Assembly (NCBI RefSeq): GCF_020422885.1
Contig: NZ_CP084622.1
Location: forward strand, 4,669,001-4,733,000
Direction of reading: 5' to 3'
Source of the DNA: Mesobacillus sp. S13
GTDB lineage: Bacteria > Bacillota > Bacilli > Bacillales > Cytobacillaceae
Length of the DNA: 64,000 nucleotides
A model generated the notes under the pieces. The model was not told the origin of the DNA, searched no databases, and saw only the letters and a program-made list of their open reading frames with translations. The first letter of the stretch is position 1; every line of letters starts with the position of its first letter. Made by a program: the position numbers and the translations under genes. This document shows positions 1-7,931 of this stretch, piece by piece.

Positions 1-654
1 GAAGAGCGCCAGGAGATTATCCAGGAATTCCTTGGACTAGTCGAAAAATGGAATAAAACACAGGCAGAAAAACAGGGAAGCCATGCCCTTTATACAATCG
101 TTGGGCAAAAAGCAGATTTCATGATGATGATTCTGCGCCCTACTATGGAAGAATTGAATGAGATCGAAACAGAATTCAACAAGTCCAGACTTGCTGAATA
201 CACGATTCCTGCTCATTCCTATGTATCCGTTGTCGAGCTGAGCAACTATCTGCCAGCAGGCGAAGATCCATACCAGAACCCGCAAGTCCTTGCACGCCTT
301 TATCCTGAGCTGCCAAAGGCGAAGTATGTTTGCTTCTATCCAATGGACAAGCGCCGCCAGGGCGAAGACAACTGGTACATGCTTCCCATGGAAGACCGCC
401 GCAATATGATGCGCAGCCACGGCATGATCGGCCGCCAGTATGCTGGCAAAGTTAAGCAGATCATCACTGGTTCCGTAGGCTTCGATGATTATGAATGGGG
501 CGTAACATTGTTCGCGGACGATGTCCTTCAATTCAAGAAGCTTGTATACGAAATGCGTTTTGACGAAGTGAGTGCACGCTACGGCGAATTCGGTTCTTTC
601 TTCGTAGGAAACCTGCTTGAAGAAGACAAAGTAGCCACATTCTTGCATGTATAA
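1..654 (+). CDS. hemQ: Coproheme decarboxylase HemQ (5' end missing)
   Basis: HemQ converts coproheme III to protoheme, the last step of the coproporphyrin-dependent heme pathway used by Gram-positive bacteria; it is a cytoplasmic member of the chlorite-dismutase fold family. The frame is open from base 1, so the N-terminal part lies outside the window; 217 residues are visible. The visible part is nearly collinear with what I know of B. subtilis HemQ (YwfI). The catalytic Tyr of the Tyr-Pro-Met-Asp-Lys motif is at bases 337-339 and the proximal heme-ligand His of the Arg-Ser-His-Gly motif is at 418-420. A strong terminator follows. The ATG at 121 is internal and not the true start. Confidence 0.95.
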   Translation, partial: EERQEIIQEFLGLVEKWNKTQAEKQGSHALYTIVGQKADFMMMILRPTMEELNEIETEFNKSRLAEYTIPAHSYVSVVELSNYLPAGEDPYQNPQVLARLYPELPKAKYVCFYPMDKRRQGEDNWYMLPMEDRRNMMRSHGMIGRQYAGKVKQIITGSVGFDDYEWGVTLFADDVLQFKKLVYEMRFDEVSARYGEFGSFFVGNLLEEDKVATFLHV

Positions 655-671
655 CAGAAGATAAACCCAAT

Positions 672-700
672 CCCCAGGCAACGGCCTGGGGATTTTTTTT
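672..700 (+). terminator. Terminator of hemQ
   Basis: An 8-bp GC-rich stem (CCCCAGGC at 672-679 with GCCTGGGG at 684-691) with a 4-base loop is followed by a run of T at 693-700: a classic Rho-independent terminator. Confidence 0.92.
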
Positions 701-900
701 ATGTTTTGGAGTCTCTTATCGGCCCTGAAACTATGTTCGTTCGAAAATGTTCGAGTCATAAAATCAAGCTTCCTTCATATGTATTGAATAGTGAGGATTC
801 ATTTTACTTGTACTTCATCCTGAAAAGCTCAACTTCACCACTTACATAGATAGAGGTGAATTTGAAGGAAAGGAAAAAATACCTTTAAGGAGGCTACACA

Positions 901-1428
901 ATGACTCAATACAATAATCCATATTATAACTACAGAACCTACCCGCAAATGTACCAGCCGTATAGCGGCACTGATGAGAAACAAACCACTCAAGGCCAGA
1001 TGGGACAGATGGCTCAGATGGGACAAATGGGTCAAGCAGGATTTCCACAAGCAACTACCTTCCCTGCCCAGTCCGGCGGAGCCATGCCAGGTATGCCGGG
1101 CGCTGTGCCAGGAGCAGTAGCAGGTGCTCAAGTACCGGGAATGCTGCCAATTGAAGCATCCTATATTGAAAACATCCTTCGCCTGAATAAAGGCAAACTC
1201 GCTACTGTCTATGCGACATTTGAAAACAACACTGAATGGAACGCAAAAATTTTCCAGGGTATCATTGAAGCTGCGGGAAGGGATCATCTGATTCTCAGTG
1301 ACCCTCAAACAGGAAAACGAGTTTTGCTGCCGATGATTTACCTTGATTACGTCACGTTTGATGAAGAAATTGAATATGATTATCCATTTGGCGGCGGAGC
1401 AGGTTTGACTGCTTATCCACCACGTTAA
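901..1428 (+). CDS. gerQ: Spore coat protein GerQ
   Basis: GerQ is an inner spore-coat protein, cross-linked by transglutaminase, that localises the cortex hydrolase CwlJ and is needed for normal germination. The product is 175 residues. The first ~80 residues are low-complexity and rich in Gln, Gly, Met, Pro and Tyr, including repeated Met-Gly-Gln units that could serve as glutaminyl substrates. The C-terminal ~95 residues form the conserved GerQ domain (motifs YIENILRLNKGK and FENNTEWNAK, then a LLPMIYLDYVTFDEE segment). The start is set by AAGGAGG at 887-893, seven bases before the ATG. Its place next to ywdK/ywdI/ung matches the B. subtilis locus. Its presence shows the organism forms spores. 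I did not identify a sporulation promoter with confidence. Confidence 0.93.
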   Translation: MTQYNNPYYNYRTYPQMYQPYSGTDEKQTTQGQMGQMAQMGQMGQAGFPQATTFPAQSGGAMPGMPGAVPGAVAGAQVPGMLPIEASYIENILRLNKGKLATVYATFENNTEWNAKIFQGIIEAAGRDHLILSDPQTGKRVLLPMIYLDYVTFDEEIEYDYPFGGGAGLTAYPPR

Positions 1429-1448
1429 TTTAATACCCATTTTTTCTT

Positions 1449-1474
1449 AAACGGCTTCGGCCGTTTTTTATTTT
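1449..1474 (+). terminator. Terminator of gerQ
   Basis: AAACGGC and GCCGTTT (1449-1466) flank a TTCG tetraloop and are followed by a T-rich tail. Confidence 0.88.
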
Positions 1475-1491
1475 TCTAAGCCCTCAGTATC

Positions 1492-1520
1492 TTGACAACA
1501 TTACACTTGAAAAATAAACT
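1492..1520 (+). promoter_or_regulatory. SigA-type promoter of the MFS gene
   Basis: TTGACA at 1492-1497 is a perfect -35 box; TAAACT at 1515-1520 is a 4/6 -10 box; the spacer is 17 bp. The promoter overlaps an upstream in-frame extension of the MFS reading frame, which supports the ATG at 1564 as the true start. Confidence 0.65.
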
Positions 1521-1563
1521 TTATATACCTAATTTTTCTAATTATGAATCTGGGGGGGATAGT

Positions 1564-3081
1564 ATGGTTTCAAATGACAGCAATATTAAACTGGTAGTAG
1601 CGGGCTTGCTTCTTGGTATCCTGATGGCCGCGATGGACAATACGATCGTTGCGACTGCAATGGGGACCATTGTTTCAGATCTTGGTGACTTCGATAAGTT
1701 TGTGTGGGTCACCTCAGCTTATATGGTTACAGTGATGGCTGGAATGCCGATCTTCGGGAAACTGTCAGATATGTATGGAAGGAAACGATTTTACATATTT
1801 GGATTGCTTGTATTTTTAATTGGCTCAGCACTTTGCGGCATCGCTGAAACGATGGTGCAGCTCAGCATCTACCGGGCCATTCAGGGTATTGGCGGCGGAG
1901 CGTTGATGCCGATTGCCTTCACGATTGTCTTTGATATTTTCCCGCCTGAGAAACGCGGGAAAATGACCGGCCTGCTTGGTGCTGTTTTCGGAACATCAAG
2001 TGTCCTTGGACCTTTGCTTGGTGCCTACATTACTGACTGGTTCAGCTGGCATTGGGTATTTTATATCAATGTCCCCATTGGCATAGTATCTCTATTCTTT
2101 ATTGTGAAGTATTATCATGAGTCCACTCAGCATTCTAAGCAAAAGATTGACTGGGCAGGTGCCTTTACACTGGTTGTAGCGGTTGTCAGTTTAATGTTTG
2201 CTCTTGAACTTGGAGGAAAAGAATTCGACTGGGGTTCTTTTCAAATTATAGGCTTGTTTGTTAGCTTTGCTCTATTCTTCCTGATCTTTATTTTTGCTGA
2301 AAGAAAAGCAGAAGAACCAATCATTTCTTTTTGGATGTTCAAACGCCGGCTATTTGCTACATCGCAAGTTCTTGCATTCCTTTACGGAGCTACGTTTATC
2401 ATTCTCGCAGTCTATATCCCTATATTTGTCCAGGCCGTTTATGGGGGTTCAGCGAAGTCTGCCGGGTTGGTCTTGACGCCTATGATGCTTGGGTCTGTTG
2501 TAGGAAGCGCTATTGGTGGGGTTTTTCAGACAAAAACCAGCTATCGCAATCTTATGTTCCTGTCTGTTATCGCCTACTTTACAGGAATGCTTCTGCTGAG
2601 CATGATCTCTCCTGAAACATCGAGATTCATTCTGACATTTTTCATGATATTAGTGGGATTTGGAATGGGATTTTCTTTCTCGCTCCTCCCTACCGCTTCC
2701 ATACACAATCTTGACCCGCGACACCGAGGATCAGCAAATTCAACTAACTCATTCCTGCGCTCGCTTGGAATGACGCTAGGCATAACCATATTTGGCACCA
2801 TTCAAAATAATGCTTTCATGGATAAGCTCCAAAACGCTTTCAAGGGAATGGGTGGCGGTCAAGGTAATCAACTGCCAGCAGATCCGCAGCAATTGTTTCA
2901 GTCTGGACAGCGTTCCCAAATTCCAGAATTCGTTCTTGATAAAATTGTCGCGGCCATGTCTGCTTCCATCACCCATATTTTTGCACTAGCATTGATACCG
3001 ATTGCCATTTCGGCAGTTGCAGTCTTCCTGATGGGAAAAGAACGAGTGGAAATCAATAAAACGATTGTCAAAGAATCATAA
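1564..3081 (+). CDS. DHA2-family MFS multidrug efflux transporter
   Basis: Predicted drug:proton antiporter of the 14-helix DHA2 subfamily, acting in the cytoplasmic membrane. The 505-residue length suits that subfamily. Diagnostic pieces are the helix-1 motif MDNTIVATAMGTI, the loop 2-3 motif GKLSDMYGRKRFY (family motif A), and GAVFGTSSVLGPLLGAYI in helix 5 (antiporter motif C type). The C-terminal part has a Gly/Gln-rich loop near residues 435-460 before the last helix. The chosen ATG follows a run of seven G (about 1554-1560) and lies downstream of the promoter at 1492-1520. No adjacent regulator is visible, so the substrate is unknown. Confidence 0.88.
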   Translation: MVSNDSNIKLVVAGLLLGILMAAMDNTIVATAMGTIVSDLGDFDKFVWVTSAYMVTVMAGMPIFGKLSDMYGRKRFYIFGLLVFLIGSALCGIAETMVQLSIYRAIQGIGGGALMPIAFTIVFDIFPPEKRGKMTGLLGAVFGTSSVLGPLLGAYITDWFSWHWVFYINVPIGIVSLFFIVKYYHESTQHSKQKIDWAGAFTLVVAVVSLMFALELGGKEFDWGSFQIIGLFVSFALFFLIFIFAERKAEEPIISFWMFKRRLFATSQVLAFLYGATFIILAVYIPIFVQAVYGGSAKSAGLVLTPMMLGSVVGSAIGGVFQTKTSYRNLMFLSVIAYFTGMLLLSMISPETSRFILTFFMILVGFGMGFSFSLLPTASIHNLDPRHRGSANSTNSFLRSLGMTLGITIFGTIQNNAFMDKLQNAFKGMGGGQGNQLPADPQQLFQSGQRSQIPEFVLDKIVAAMSASITHIFALALIPIAISAVAVFLMGKERVEINKTIVKES

Positions 3082-3093
3082 TAAACATATTTA

Positions 3094-3124
3094 AAGAGCA
3101 TGCCAGCAGCATGCTCTTATTTTT
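3094..3124. terminator. Bidirectional terminator between the MFS gene and ywdK
   Basis: A perfect 10-bp stem (3094-3103 with 3109-3118) with a 5-base loop lies between two convergent genes. T-rich sequence follows on the plus side; AAATATGTTT lies on the other side. Confidence 0.85.
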
Positions 3125-3497
3125 ATAAATATTTCACAGCCGCAATCATTAATAATACCCATGCTGCTAGGAAGGATACTCCTCCAAGCGGAGTGATGGC
3201 TCCTAGGATGCTGATTTTCGTAACGCTCAAAACGTACAGGCTGCCTGAGAATAACACTATTCCAATCAGCATCAGCCAGCCGGACCAGGATAGAAGTGCG
3301 CTAGCCGGAAGCTTGCCTAAAAGAACTCCAATGATCAATAACCCAGTTGCATGGAACATCTGATAGGTTACACCTGTTTTCCATGTTTCTAAATATTTTG
3401 GCTCGACCTTGCCTTCTAGCCCATGTGCTCCAAATGCTCCAAGTCCGACTGCCAGGAAGGCGTTGATGGCTCCAATCAATATAAATAATTTCATCAT
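3123..3497 (-). CDS. ywdK: DUF423 membrane protein YwdK
   Basis: Small integral membrane protein of unknown function (DUF423 family), about 124 residues with four predicted helices. It shows the family's N-terminal GAFGAHGLEGKV motif near residue 22 and a GxAHATGLL-like segment (FHATGLLIIG). The longest frame begins at a GTG that sits within the ribosome binding site (GAGGTGG). The ATG at 3497, or the next one at 3494, is a more credible start. It lies 15 bp downstream of ywdI, in the same order as in B. subtilis, and is probably cotranscribed with ung and ywdI. No function can be given. Confidence 0.85.
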   Translation of the reverse strand: MMKLFILIGAINAFLAVGLGAFGAHGLEGKVEPKYLETWKTGVTYQMFHATGLLIIGVLLGKLPASALLSWSGWLMLIGIVLFSGSLYVLSVTKISILGAITPLGGVSFLAAWVLLMIAAVKYL

Positions 3498-3512
3498 ATC
3501 CACCTCTTAAAA

Positions 3513-3830
3513 TTAGAAATCGAAGAGCGAGTCTCCGTTTGCGTTATCTTCCATTTCCAGCTTCTTTGGCTGCGGAATCATGGATGATTGCTGATTGACC
3601 GGGATCTGCTGCTGAGGAATGATTGGCTGTGGTGGTACATATTGCTGCGCTGCCTGTTTCGCAGGTGCCGCAACACCTCTGCTATTCTCCGGCGGCTCAT
3701 CAAGGACCAGCTCGCAAAGCGTTTTGATCGAATGGATCCTTTCCCTCTGCATTGCCTCGGATTCCGCAGCTTTTGCCCTTCTTAATTCTTCTTCCATTTT
3801 CAATAGTAATTTTTGCATTGTAATGTTCAT
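3513..3830 (-). CDS. ywdI: YwdI family protein (DUF5327)
   Basis: A 105-residue soluble protein of unknown function. Residues 1-45 look like a charged coiled-coil helix (LLLKMEEELRRAKAAESEAM). The middle is rich in Pro, Gln and Ala and likely disordered, and the tail is acidic, ending in SLFDF. The start ATG follows GGAGGTG with good spacing. Assignment rests on size, N-terminal sequence and position between ung and ywdK, as in B. subtilis. Confidence 0.8.
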   Translation of the reverse strand: MNITMQKLLLKMEEELRRAKAAESEAMQRERIHSIKTLCELVLDEPPENSRGVAAPAKQAAQQYVPPQPIIPQQQIPVNQQSSMIPQPKKLEMEDNANGDSLFDF

Positions 3831-3989
3831 CGACTCACCTCCATAGGGCGTTATATATGTATATCCTTTGCCTTATTCAATGTTTGTACCGTTCCATTCT
3901 ACAACAAATCACCTGTTTTTTCGACTTTAGGAAAGTAGTTGATTGCAAACTTTGTTGCTTTGACTTTTACTTTCGAGTAGAAACATGTA

Positions 3990-4005
3990 AGTTCCACGTG
4001 GAACA
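3990..4005. promoter_or_regulatory. Candidate parS site (ParB/Spo0J binding)
   Basis: A perfect 14-bp palindrome GTTCCACGTGGAAC at 3991-4004 lies in the non-coding gap downstream of ung. The 16-mer AGTTCCACGTGGAACA compares closely with the conserved bacterial parS consensus TGTTNCACGTGAAACA, keeping the CACGTG core and the GTT/AAC arms. Differences are the first base (A for T) and G for A at position 11; that change keeps the palindrome intact. ParB binding is inferred. Confidence 0.6.
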
Positions 4006-4064
4006 TGTCGATATACGGGAAAAGCGTTAGCAACAAAACAAAGAACTCCGGTTTCCCAGAGTTC

Positions 4065-4736
4065 TCAACCTTCCAGTTTTTCAATCTGCCAGTCAATCTC
4101 TTGTTCACCCTGCTCTCTCAGCAGTTCGTTCACTTTGGAAAAGGGTTTGCTGCCGAAGAAGCCTCTCCTTGCTGACAGCGGGCTGGGATGGACGGACATG
4201 ATGATTTTATGTTTTTCATCGTCAATTAATTTTAATTTACTTTGAGCTGGTTTGCCCCAGAGGATGAAAATTACTGGCTTCTCGCGCTCGTTCAACAGAG
4301 TGATTACTTGATCGGTAAAATGTTCCCAGCCTTTTCCCCTATGTGAATTCGCGTCCCCTTCTCTTACTGTAAGGACTGTATTTAATAGAAGGACACCCTG
4401 GTCTGCCCATTTTTTCAAATAACCATGGTCTGGAACCTCACAGCCAAGGTCGGCATTCAGTTCTTTAAAAATATTTCGAAGCGAAGGCGGGATTTTAACA
4501 CCTGGTTTTACCGAAAAGCTCAGGCCATGTGCCTGGCCTTGTCCATGGTATGGATCCTGCCCGAGAATCACGACTTTTACATCATCATAATCGGTGAACC
4601 TCAAGGCATTAAAGATATCCTCTTTTTCCGGATAGACTGTCCTTGTTTGATATTCTTCTAGTAAAAATTCTCTTAAATCTAGATAATAGGCCTTTTCGAA
4701 TTCTTCCGCCAACAGCGGCTCCCAGCTTTTATTCAA
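4065..4736 (-). CDS. ung: Uracil-DNA glycosylase
   Basis: Removes uracil from DNA in base-excision repair (family 1 UDG), in the cytoplasm. The 223 residues match the family's usual size. The catalytic water-activating motif [18 protein letters not shown] is at residues 59-76 (Asp61), and the DNA minor-groove/leucine-loop motif [17 protein letters not shown] is near residue 180. The C-terminus is complete. It precedes ywdI and ywdK in the same direction, as in B. subtilis. Confidence 0.97.
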   Translation of the reverse strand: MNKSWEPLLAEEFEKAYYLDLREFLLEEYQTRTVYPEKEDIFNALRFTDYDDVKVVILGQDPYHGQGQAHGLSFSVKPGVKIPPSLRNIFKELNADLGCEVPDHGYLKKWADQGVLLLNTVLTVREGDANSHRGKGWEHFTDQVITLLNEREKPVIFILWGKPAQSKLKLIDDEKHKIIMSVHPSPLSARRGFFGSKPFSKVNELLREQGEQEIDWQIEKLEG

Positions 4737-4815
4737 AAGTACGATTGTAACCAGCTCCTTTCATTTCTATCAAACTACCCGTTTTCGAAATGATTATGTG
4801 AACTATTCCCAGTAG

Positions 4816-4840
4816 GTTTAGTAAATCCTACAGCGGTTAT
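4816..4840 (+). promoter_or_regulatory. Candidate SigB promoter of the YflT-like gene
   Basis: GTTTAG at 4816-4821 and GGTTAT at 4835-4840, separated by 13 bp, each match 5 of 6 bases of the SigB consensus (GTTTAA and GGGTAT) at permitted spacing. The downstream gene belongs to a family that is SigB-controlled in B. subtilis. This is by pattern only. Confidence 0.55.
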
Positions 4841-4916
4841 ATATATAGTGTAGACGTGGAAAGCTAAAAAAGCTTCCCAAAACTAGTATAGGTAAAAAAA
4901 TTTTAAGGAGGAAGAT

Positions 4917-5246
4917 ATGATGATGAAAGTAGAAGTAGTAGAAAACGGAGTACAAGCCACAGAAAAAATCAACTCTCTTGAAGCTGCCGGCTTCGGCAAA
5001 GAAAACATTTATATATTTGCGCACGATGAAGACCGCAGCGAGCACTTGACTGACGCTACTGAAACGGGCGGCATGGGATTCAAGGAGCAAGGTTTCTTTG
5101 ATTCTATCGGAAATATGTTCAAGTCCCGCGGCGACGAGCTTCGCAATAAGTTCGAATCTCTTGGCCTTTCAAAACAAGAGGCTGAGCAGTATGAAATGGA
5201 ACTGGATAAAGGCCGACTCGTGCTAGTTGCTTCTGATGAAAAATAA
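4917..5246 (+). CDS. General stress protein, YflT family
   Basis: A 109-residue protein of the heat-induced stress protein YflT family (general stress protein 17M type); biochemical role unknown. It opens with an alternating VEVVENGVQATEKINSLEAAGF segment typical of the family and has an acidic, charged C-terminal helix (KQEAEQYEMELDKGRLVLVA). Three consecutive ATG codons (4917, 4920, 4923) follow AAGGAGG at 4905-4911; spacing favours the second, so the exact start is uncertain by one or two residues. A SigB-like promoter and a terminator frame it as a single-gene unit. Confidence 0.85.
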   Translation: MMMKVEVVENGVQATEKINSLEAAGFGKENIYIFAHDEDRSEHLTDATETGGMGFKEQGFFDSIGNMFKSRGDELRNKFESLGLSKQEAEQYEMELDKGRLVLVASDEK

Positions 5247-5297
5247 GCAACCTTGAACGCAATATCATAACCGATCCATAGTGATCGTTTATATAGA

Positions 5298-5326
5298 AAC
5301 CCCCTGCTGATTTGGCAGGGGGTTTG
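5298..5326 (+). terminator. Terminator of the YflT-like gene
   Basis: CCCCCTGC (5300-5307) pairs with GCAGGGGG (5315-5322), extended by AA/TT; the T tail is short. Confidence 0.8.
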
Positions 5327-5341
5327 CGCATGTATAAAGAA

Positions 5342-6361
5342 TCACCCGAAAAACCTTTGATAGAGGCTTCTTGCCTGGGCTAAATCCTTTGTTCCATGTA
5401 TAAGGGCACGGCCGTCCTGGAAAATAACCATTCTGTTGTCAACCATGTCGACGGAGACTAAATATGGATTCCCTTTGACCTGATAGCCTAAATCCCTCAT
5501 TTTTTCAGCTGTTTCCTGCAGATTCAGTTCCTGCTGTTTCGGAGGCCTGATTTGAACCGTATCCCGTCCGCACAGGACCGTCGTCTTTGTCATATTCTCG
5601 ACGTTCAAATAAGGATATTCAGGTTGTTCGCCACAGCTCAGGCATCCAGGGTCCTTCGCCTTGGACATTTTCATGCTGGTGTACTGGTTCCGCCATAAAT
5701 CAAAGCTAACAAATGACGTTCGCACTGCATCCCAGTCTTCAACGAGGATTTTCAGCGCTTCCGCTCCCTGGTGGGCAATGACCATCTGGACAGCCGGCCC
5801 GATAATGCCTCCTGTATCACAAGTCATCCCTTGAAGCGGAACGGTTTTCAGCAGACAGTTCAGACATGGCGTTTTACCTGGAATAATGGAAAAGCTCATG
5901 CCAAAGCTGCCAACGCAGGCACCATAAATCCATGGAATCTGGTATTTTTGCGAGATATCATTAATCGCCATTCTTGTTTCAAAGTTATCGGTGGCATCGA
6001 TAATCAGATTGACTCCATCGACAAGCTCGGCCAATTTTTCAGGAGTGGCATCGGCGATATATGCATTGATTTCGACGTCAGAGTTGATGGCTCTCAGCCT
6101 TTTTTCCGCCGCCGCAGCTTTCGGAAGCTTCTCGGCAACATCTTCTTCTGTATATAACTGCTGCCGCTGCAGATTGCTTGCTTCTACATAATCACGGTCC
6201 ACAATCGTCAGTCTGCCGACACCTGCCCTGACCAAAAGCTCAGCATTGCCTGATCCAAGCGCTCCGGCACCTATCATCAGAACATGCTTGCTGCGGATTT
6301 TCTCCTGCCCGGCCTTGCCAATTGGAGGAAACAAAGTCTGGCGTGAATATCTTTCTGACAT
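5342..6361 (-). CDS. moeB: Molybdopterin-synthase adenylyltransferase MoeB
   Basis: Adenylates the C-terminal glycine of MoaD so that it can be sulfurated, a step in molybdopterin synthesis. The 339-residue protein has the nucleotide-binding motif GAGALGSG at residues 31-38, the SNLQRQQLY segment at 62-70, paired zinc cysteines (166/169 and 240/243) and a candidate catalytic Cys181 in GMTCDTGG. The C-terminal ~85 residues are not a rhodanese domain with an active Cys, so this is the MoeB rather than the MOCS3 form. ThiF is a close paralogue, but the neighbourhood of moaD, moaE and moeA favours MoeB. AGGAGGG precedes the ATG. It is separated from moaD by a dispersed repeat and a hairpin, so it may have its own promoter. 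Confidence 0.9.
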   Translation of the reverse strand: MSERYSRQTLFPPIGKAGQEKIRSKHVLMIGAGALGSGNAELLVRAGVGRLTIVDRDYVEASNLQRQQLYTEEDVAEKLPKAAAAEKRLRAINSDVEINAYIADATPEKLAELVDGVNLIIDATDNFETRMAINDISQKYQIPWIYGACVGSFGMSFSIIPGKTPCLNCLLKTVPLQGMTCDTGGIIGPAVQMVIAHQGAEALKILVEDWDAVRTSFVSFDLWRNQYTSMKMSKAKDPGCLSCGEQPEYPYLNVENMTKTTVLCGRDTVQIRPPKQQELNLQETAEKMRDLGYQVKGNPYLVSVDMVDNRMVIFQDGRALIHGTKDLAQARSLYQRFFG

Positions 6362-6384
6362 AGATGTAACCCTCCTTGTAAGAA

Positions 6385-6624
6385 AAGTGCAAGCGCCTTG
6401 GTTAGACCCGACAAGCGCTGGAGGGCCTGGCAGTGAAGTCGTTCTTTGACTTCATTGACAGGACCGAACTTGAAAAGCGGAGGCGACTGCCCAACTCCGA
6501 CAAGCGCTGGAGGGCCTGGCAGTGAAGTCGTTCTTTGACTTCATTGGCAGGACCGAAGCGTCTCGAGGAGTTAGGAGCCGCAGCTAGACAAGCGTCTCGA
6601 GGGGCTAGGCGCTGGAGCTAGACA
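6385..6624. repeat. Dispersed structured intergenic repeat, copy 1 (internally duplicated)
   Basis: This stretch between moeB and moaD shares long blocks with 20309-20460 (AAGTGxAAGCGCC opening, CGCTGGAGGGCCTG, TGAAGxC...GACTTCATTG, GAAGCGTCTCGAGG, and a GCGCTGxAxCTxGACA end). The central portion is present twice in tandem here (about 6407-6470 and 6498-6561). It contains long inverted repeats, for example 6426-6440 pairing with 6448-6462, so a transcript would fold strongly. No reading frame of note is present. It resembles a non-autonomous dispersed element; mechanism unknown. Confidence 0.8.
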
Positions 6625-6663
6625 CTAATCAGAGTTTATAACTTCACTTATAAAATATGCAAA

Positions 6664-6704
6664 CGCCCTGATTCCGTTGGCCAATAAGTCAACGGAACGG
6701 GGCG
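6664..6704 (-). terminator. Hairpin downstream of moaD
   Basis: TTCCGTTG (6672-6679) pairs with CAACGGAA (6690-6697) and is extended by CGCCC/GGGCG (6664-6668 and 6700-6704). On the minus strand it is followed by a moderately T-rich TTTGCATATTTTAT tail, consistent with termination after moaD. Confidence 0.65.
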
Positions 6705-6724
6705 CTGTAATATGCTTTGATTGA

Positions 6725-6958
6725 TCAGCCGCCAGATACAGGCGGAATGAAGGCGATTGTATCTCCTTCTTTAATGACTTCATCGTTTGATGAAAATTCT
6801 TCATTGATGGCTGTCATTGAAGTATCAAGCTTTTGGATGCCGTACTTTTCAGCTACCAATTCTTTCAGCTCAGCAACTGTCTTGCCGGCTGCTTCTAGTT
6901 CAACTGATTCATGGCCTGCTTCGTCTCGTAAATGGGCAAAGAATAATATTTTATTCAT
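6725..6958 (-). CDS. moaD: Molybdopterin synthase small subunit MoaD
   Basis: A 77-residue ubiquitin-like sulfur carrier; its C-terminal thiocarboxylate donates sulfur to precursor Z within the MoaD-MoaE molybdopterin synthase. It shows the ubiquitin-fold pattern and ends in the required Gly-Gly (FIPPVSGG). It overlaps the end of moaE by 8 bp, which implies translational coupling of the two synthase subunits. MoeB, its activating enzyme, is the next gene. Confidence 0.93.
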   Translation of the reverse strand: MNKILFFAHLRDEAGHESVELEAAGKTVAELKELVAEKYGIQKLDTSMTAINEEFSSNDEVIKEGDTIAFIPPVSGG

Positions 6959-7415
6959 TGAGATCCTTCTCCTCCGGTTTCCCTGTCGGATATGGGACAG
7001 TTTCTAGTTGATTGCCAATCCACTCTTCCCCGTCTTCCCAATGCTCTTTTTTCCAGATTGGGACGATCTCCTTGATACGCTCGATGGCATACCGATTCGC
7101 TTCATAGGCATCGTTTCGGTGTGGCGTTGATACGGCGATCACCACAGCGATATCCGTAATGTCTAGTTTTCCGACGCGGTGCGTAATCGCCACCTCGGCA
7201 CCGTTCCAGCGCTCCTGGATTTCCGTGCCGATTTGCTCCAGCTTCTTCACTGCCATCGGCTCGTACGCTTCATATATAAGGTAAAGGGTTTTTTTGCCCT
7301 TTGTCAATTCACGGACAGTGCCAATGAAAGTAGTGATGGCCCCCGCTTCACGCTGGACCACTTTATCAATGACAGATTGAACGTTGATTGGATCTTTCGC
7401 TATTTCATAATTCAT
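6951..7415 (-). CDS. moaE: Molybdopterin synthase large subunit MoaE
   Basis: Catalytic subunit of molybdopterin synthase, inserting two sulfurs into cyclic pyranopterin monophosphate. About 154 residues, with the GAITTFIGTVRE motif near the N-terminus, the ITHRVGKLDITDIAVVIAVSTPHR core and the lysine-rich VPIWKKEHWEDGEEWI segment that supplies active-site residues. The longest frame begins at a GTG lying in the ribosome binding site; the ATG at 7415, six bases after GAGGTG, is the likely start. The upstream 500 bp is a tandem repeat array, which separates it from the moeA genes. Confidence 0.93.
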   Translation of the reverse strand: MNYEIAKDPINVQSVIDKVVQREAGAITTFIGTVRELTKGKKTLYLIYEAYEPMAVKKLEQIGTEIQERWNGAEVAITHRVGKLDITDIAVVIAVSTPHRNDAYEANRYAIERIKEIVPIWKKEHWEDGEEWIGNQLETVPYPTGKPEEKDLNE

Positions 7416-7459
7416 CAAAATCACCTCAATAAACTGATCCGGGTCAGGATTTTAATTTG

Positions 7460-7921
7460 TATACAGACACTTTCCTCGGGTTCTGCCGCCGTTTTGTCCA
7501 TTAGAGCCCTTCTATCGGACACTTTCTCCGGTTTCTGACTCCTGTTTGTCCATTAGAGCCCCTCTATCGGACACTTTCACCGGTTTCTGACTCCTGTTTG
7601 TCCATTAGAGCCCTTCTATCGGACACTTTCTCCGGTTTCTGACTCCTGTTTGTCCATTAGAGTCCTTCTATCGGACACTTTCACCGGTTTCTGACTCCTG
7701 TTTGTCCATTAGAGCCCTTCTATCGGACACTTTCTCCGATTTCTGCGTCTGTTTTGTCCGTTAGAGCCCTTCTATCGGACACTTTCATCGGTTTCTGACT
7801 CGGTTTTGTCCATTAGAGTCCTTCTATCGGACACTTTCTCCGGTTTCTGACTCCTGTTTGTCCATTAGAGCCCTTCTATCGGACACTTTTCTCGGTTTCC
7901 TCAACCGATTTATCCCTTAGA
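7460..7921. repeat. 52-bp tandem repeat array, family A, array 1
   Basis: About nine imperfect units. The word TATCGG starts at 7513, 7565, 7617, 7669, 7721, 7773, 7825 and 7877: eight occurrences spaced exactly 52 bp. A degenerate unit precedes them at about 7461. Each unit holds TGTCC(A/G)TTAGA and, a few bases on, the inverted partner TCTATCGGACA, giving a potential hairpin per unit. It fills nearly the whole 516-bp gap between moaE and the moeA-fusion gene. No protein-coding signal is convincing. Same family as 19459-19783. Confidence 0.93.
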
Positions 7922-7931
7922 GCACAAATAT

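Noticed and set aside
37..759. 240-codon minus-strand frame over hemQ
   Set aside because: Lies entirely opposite a well conserved gene; no ribosome binding site or family resemblance.
835..1440. 201-codon frame opposite gerQ
   Set aside because: Shadow of a repetitive, low-complexity gene.
3899..4108. 69-codon minus-strand frame after ung
   Set aside because: Spans the parS-like palindrome and overlaps the end of ung; no homology signal or ribosome binding site.
7460..7921. CRISPR array
   Set aside because: The 52-bp repeats are imperfect throughout, have no unique spacers bounded by identical repeats, and no cas genes occur in the window.
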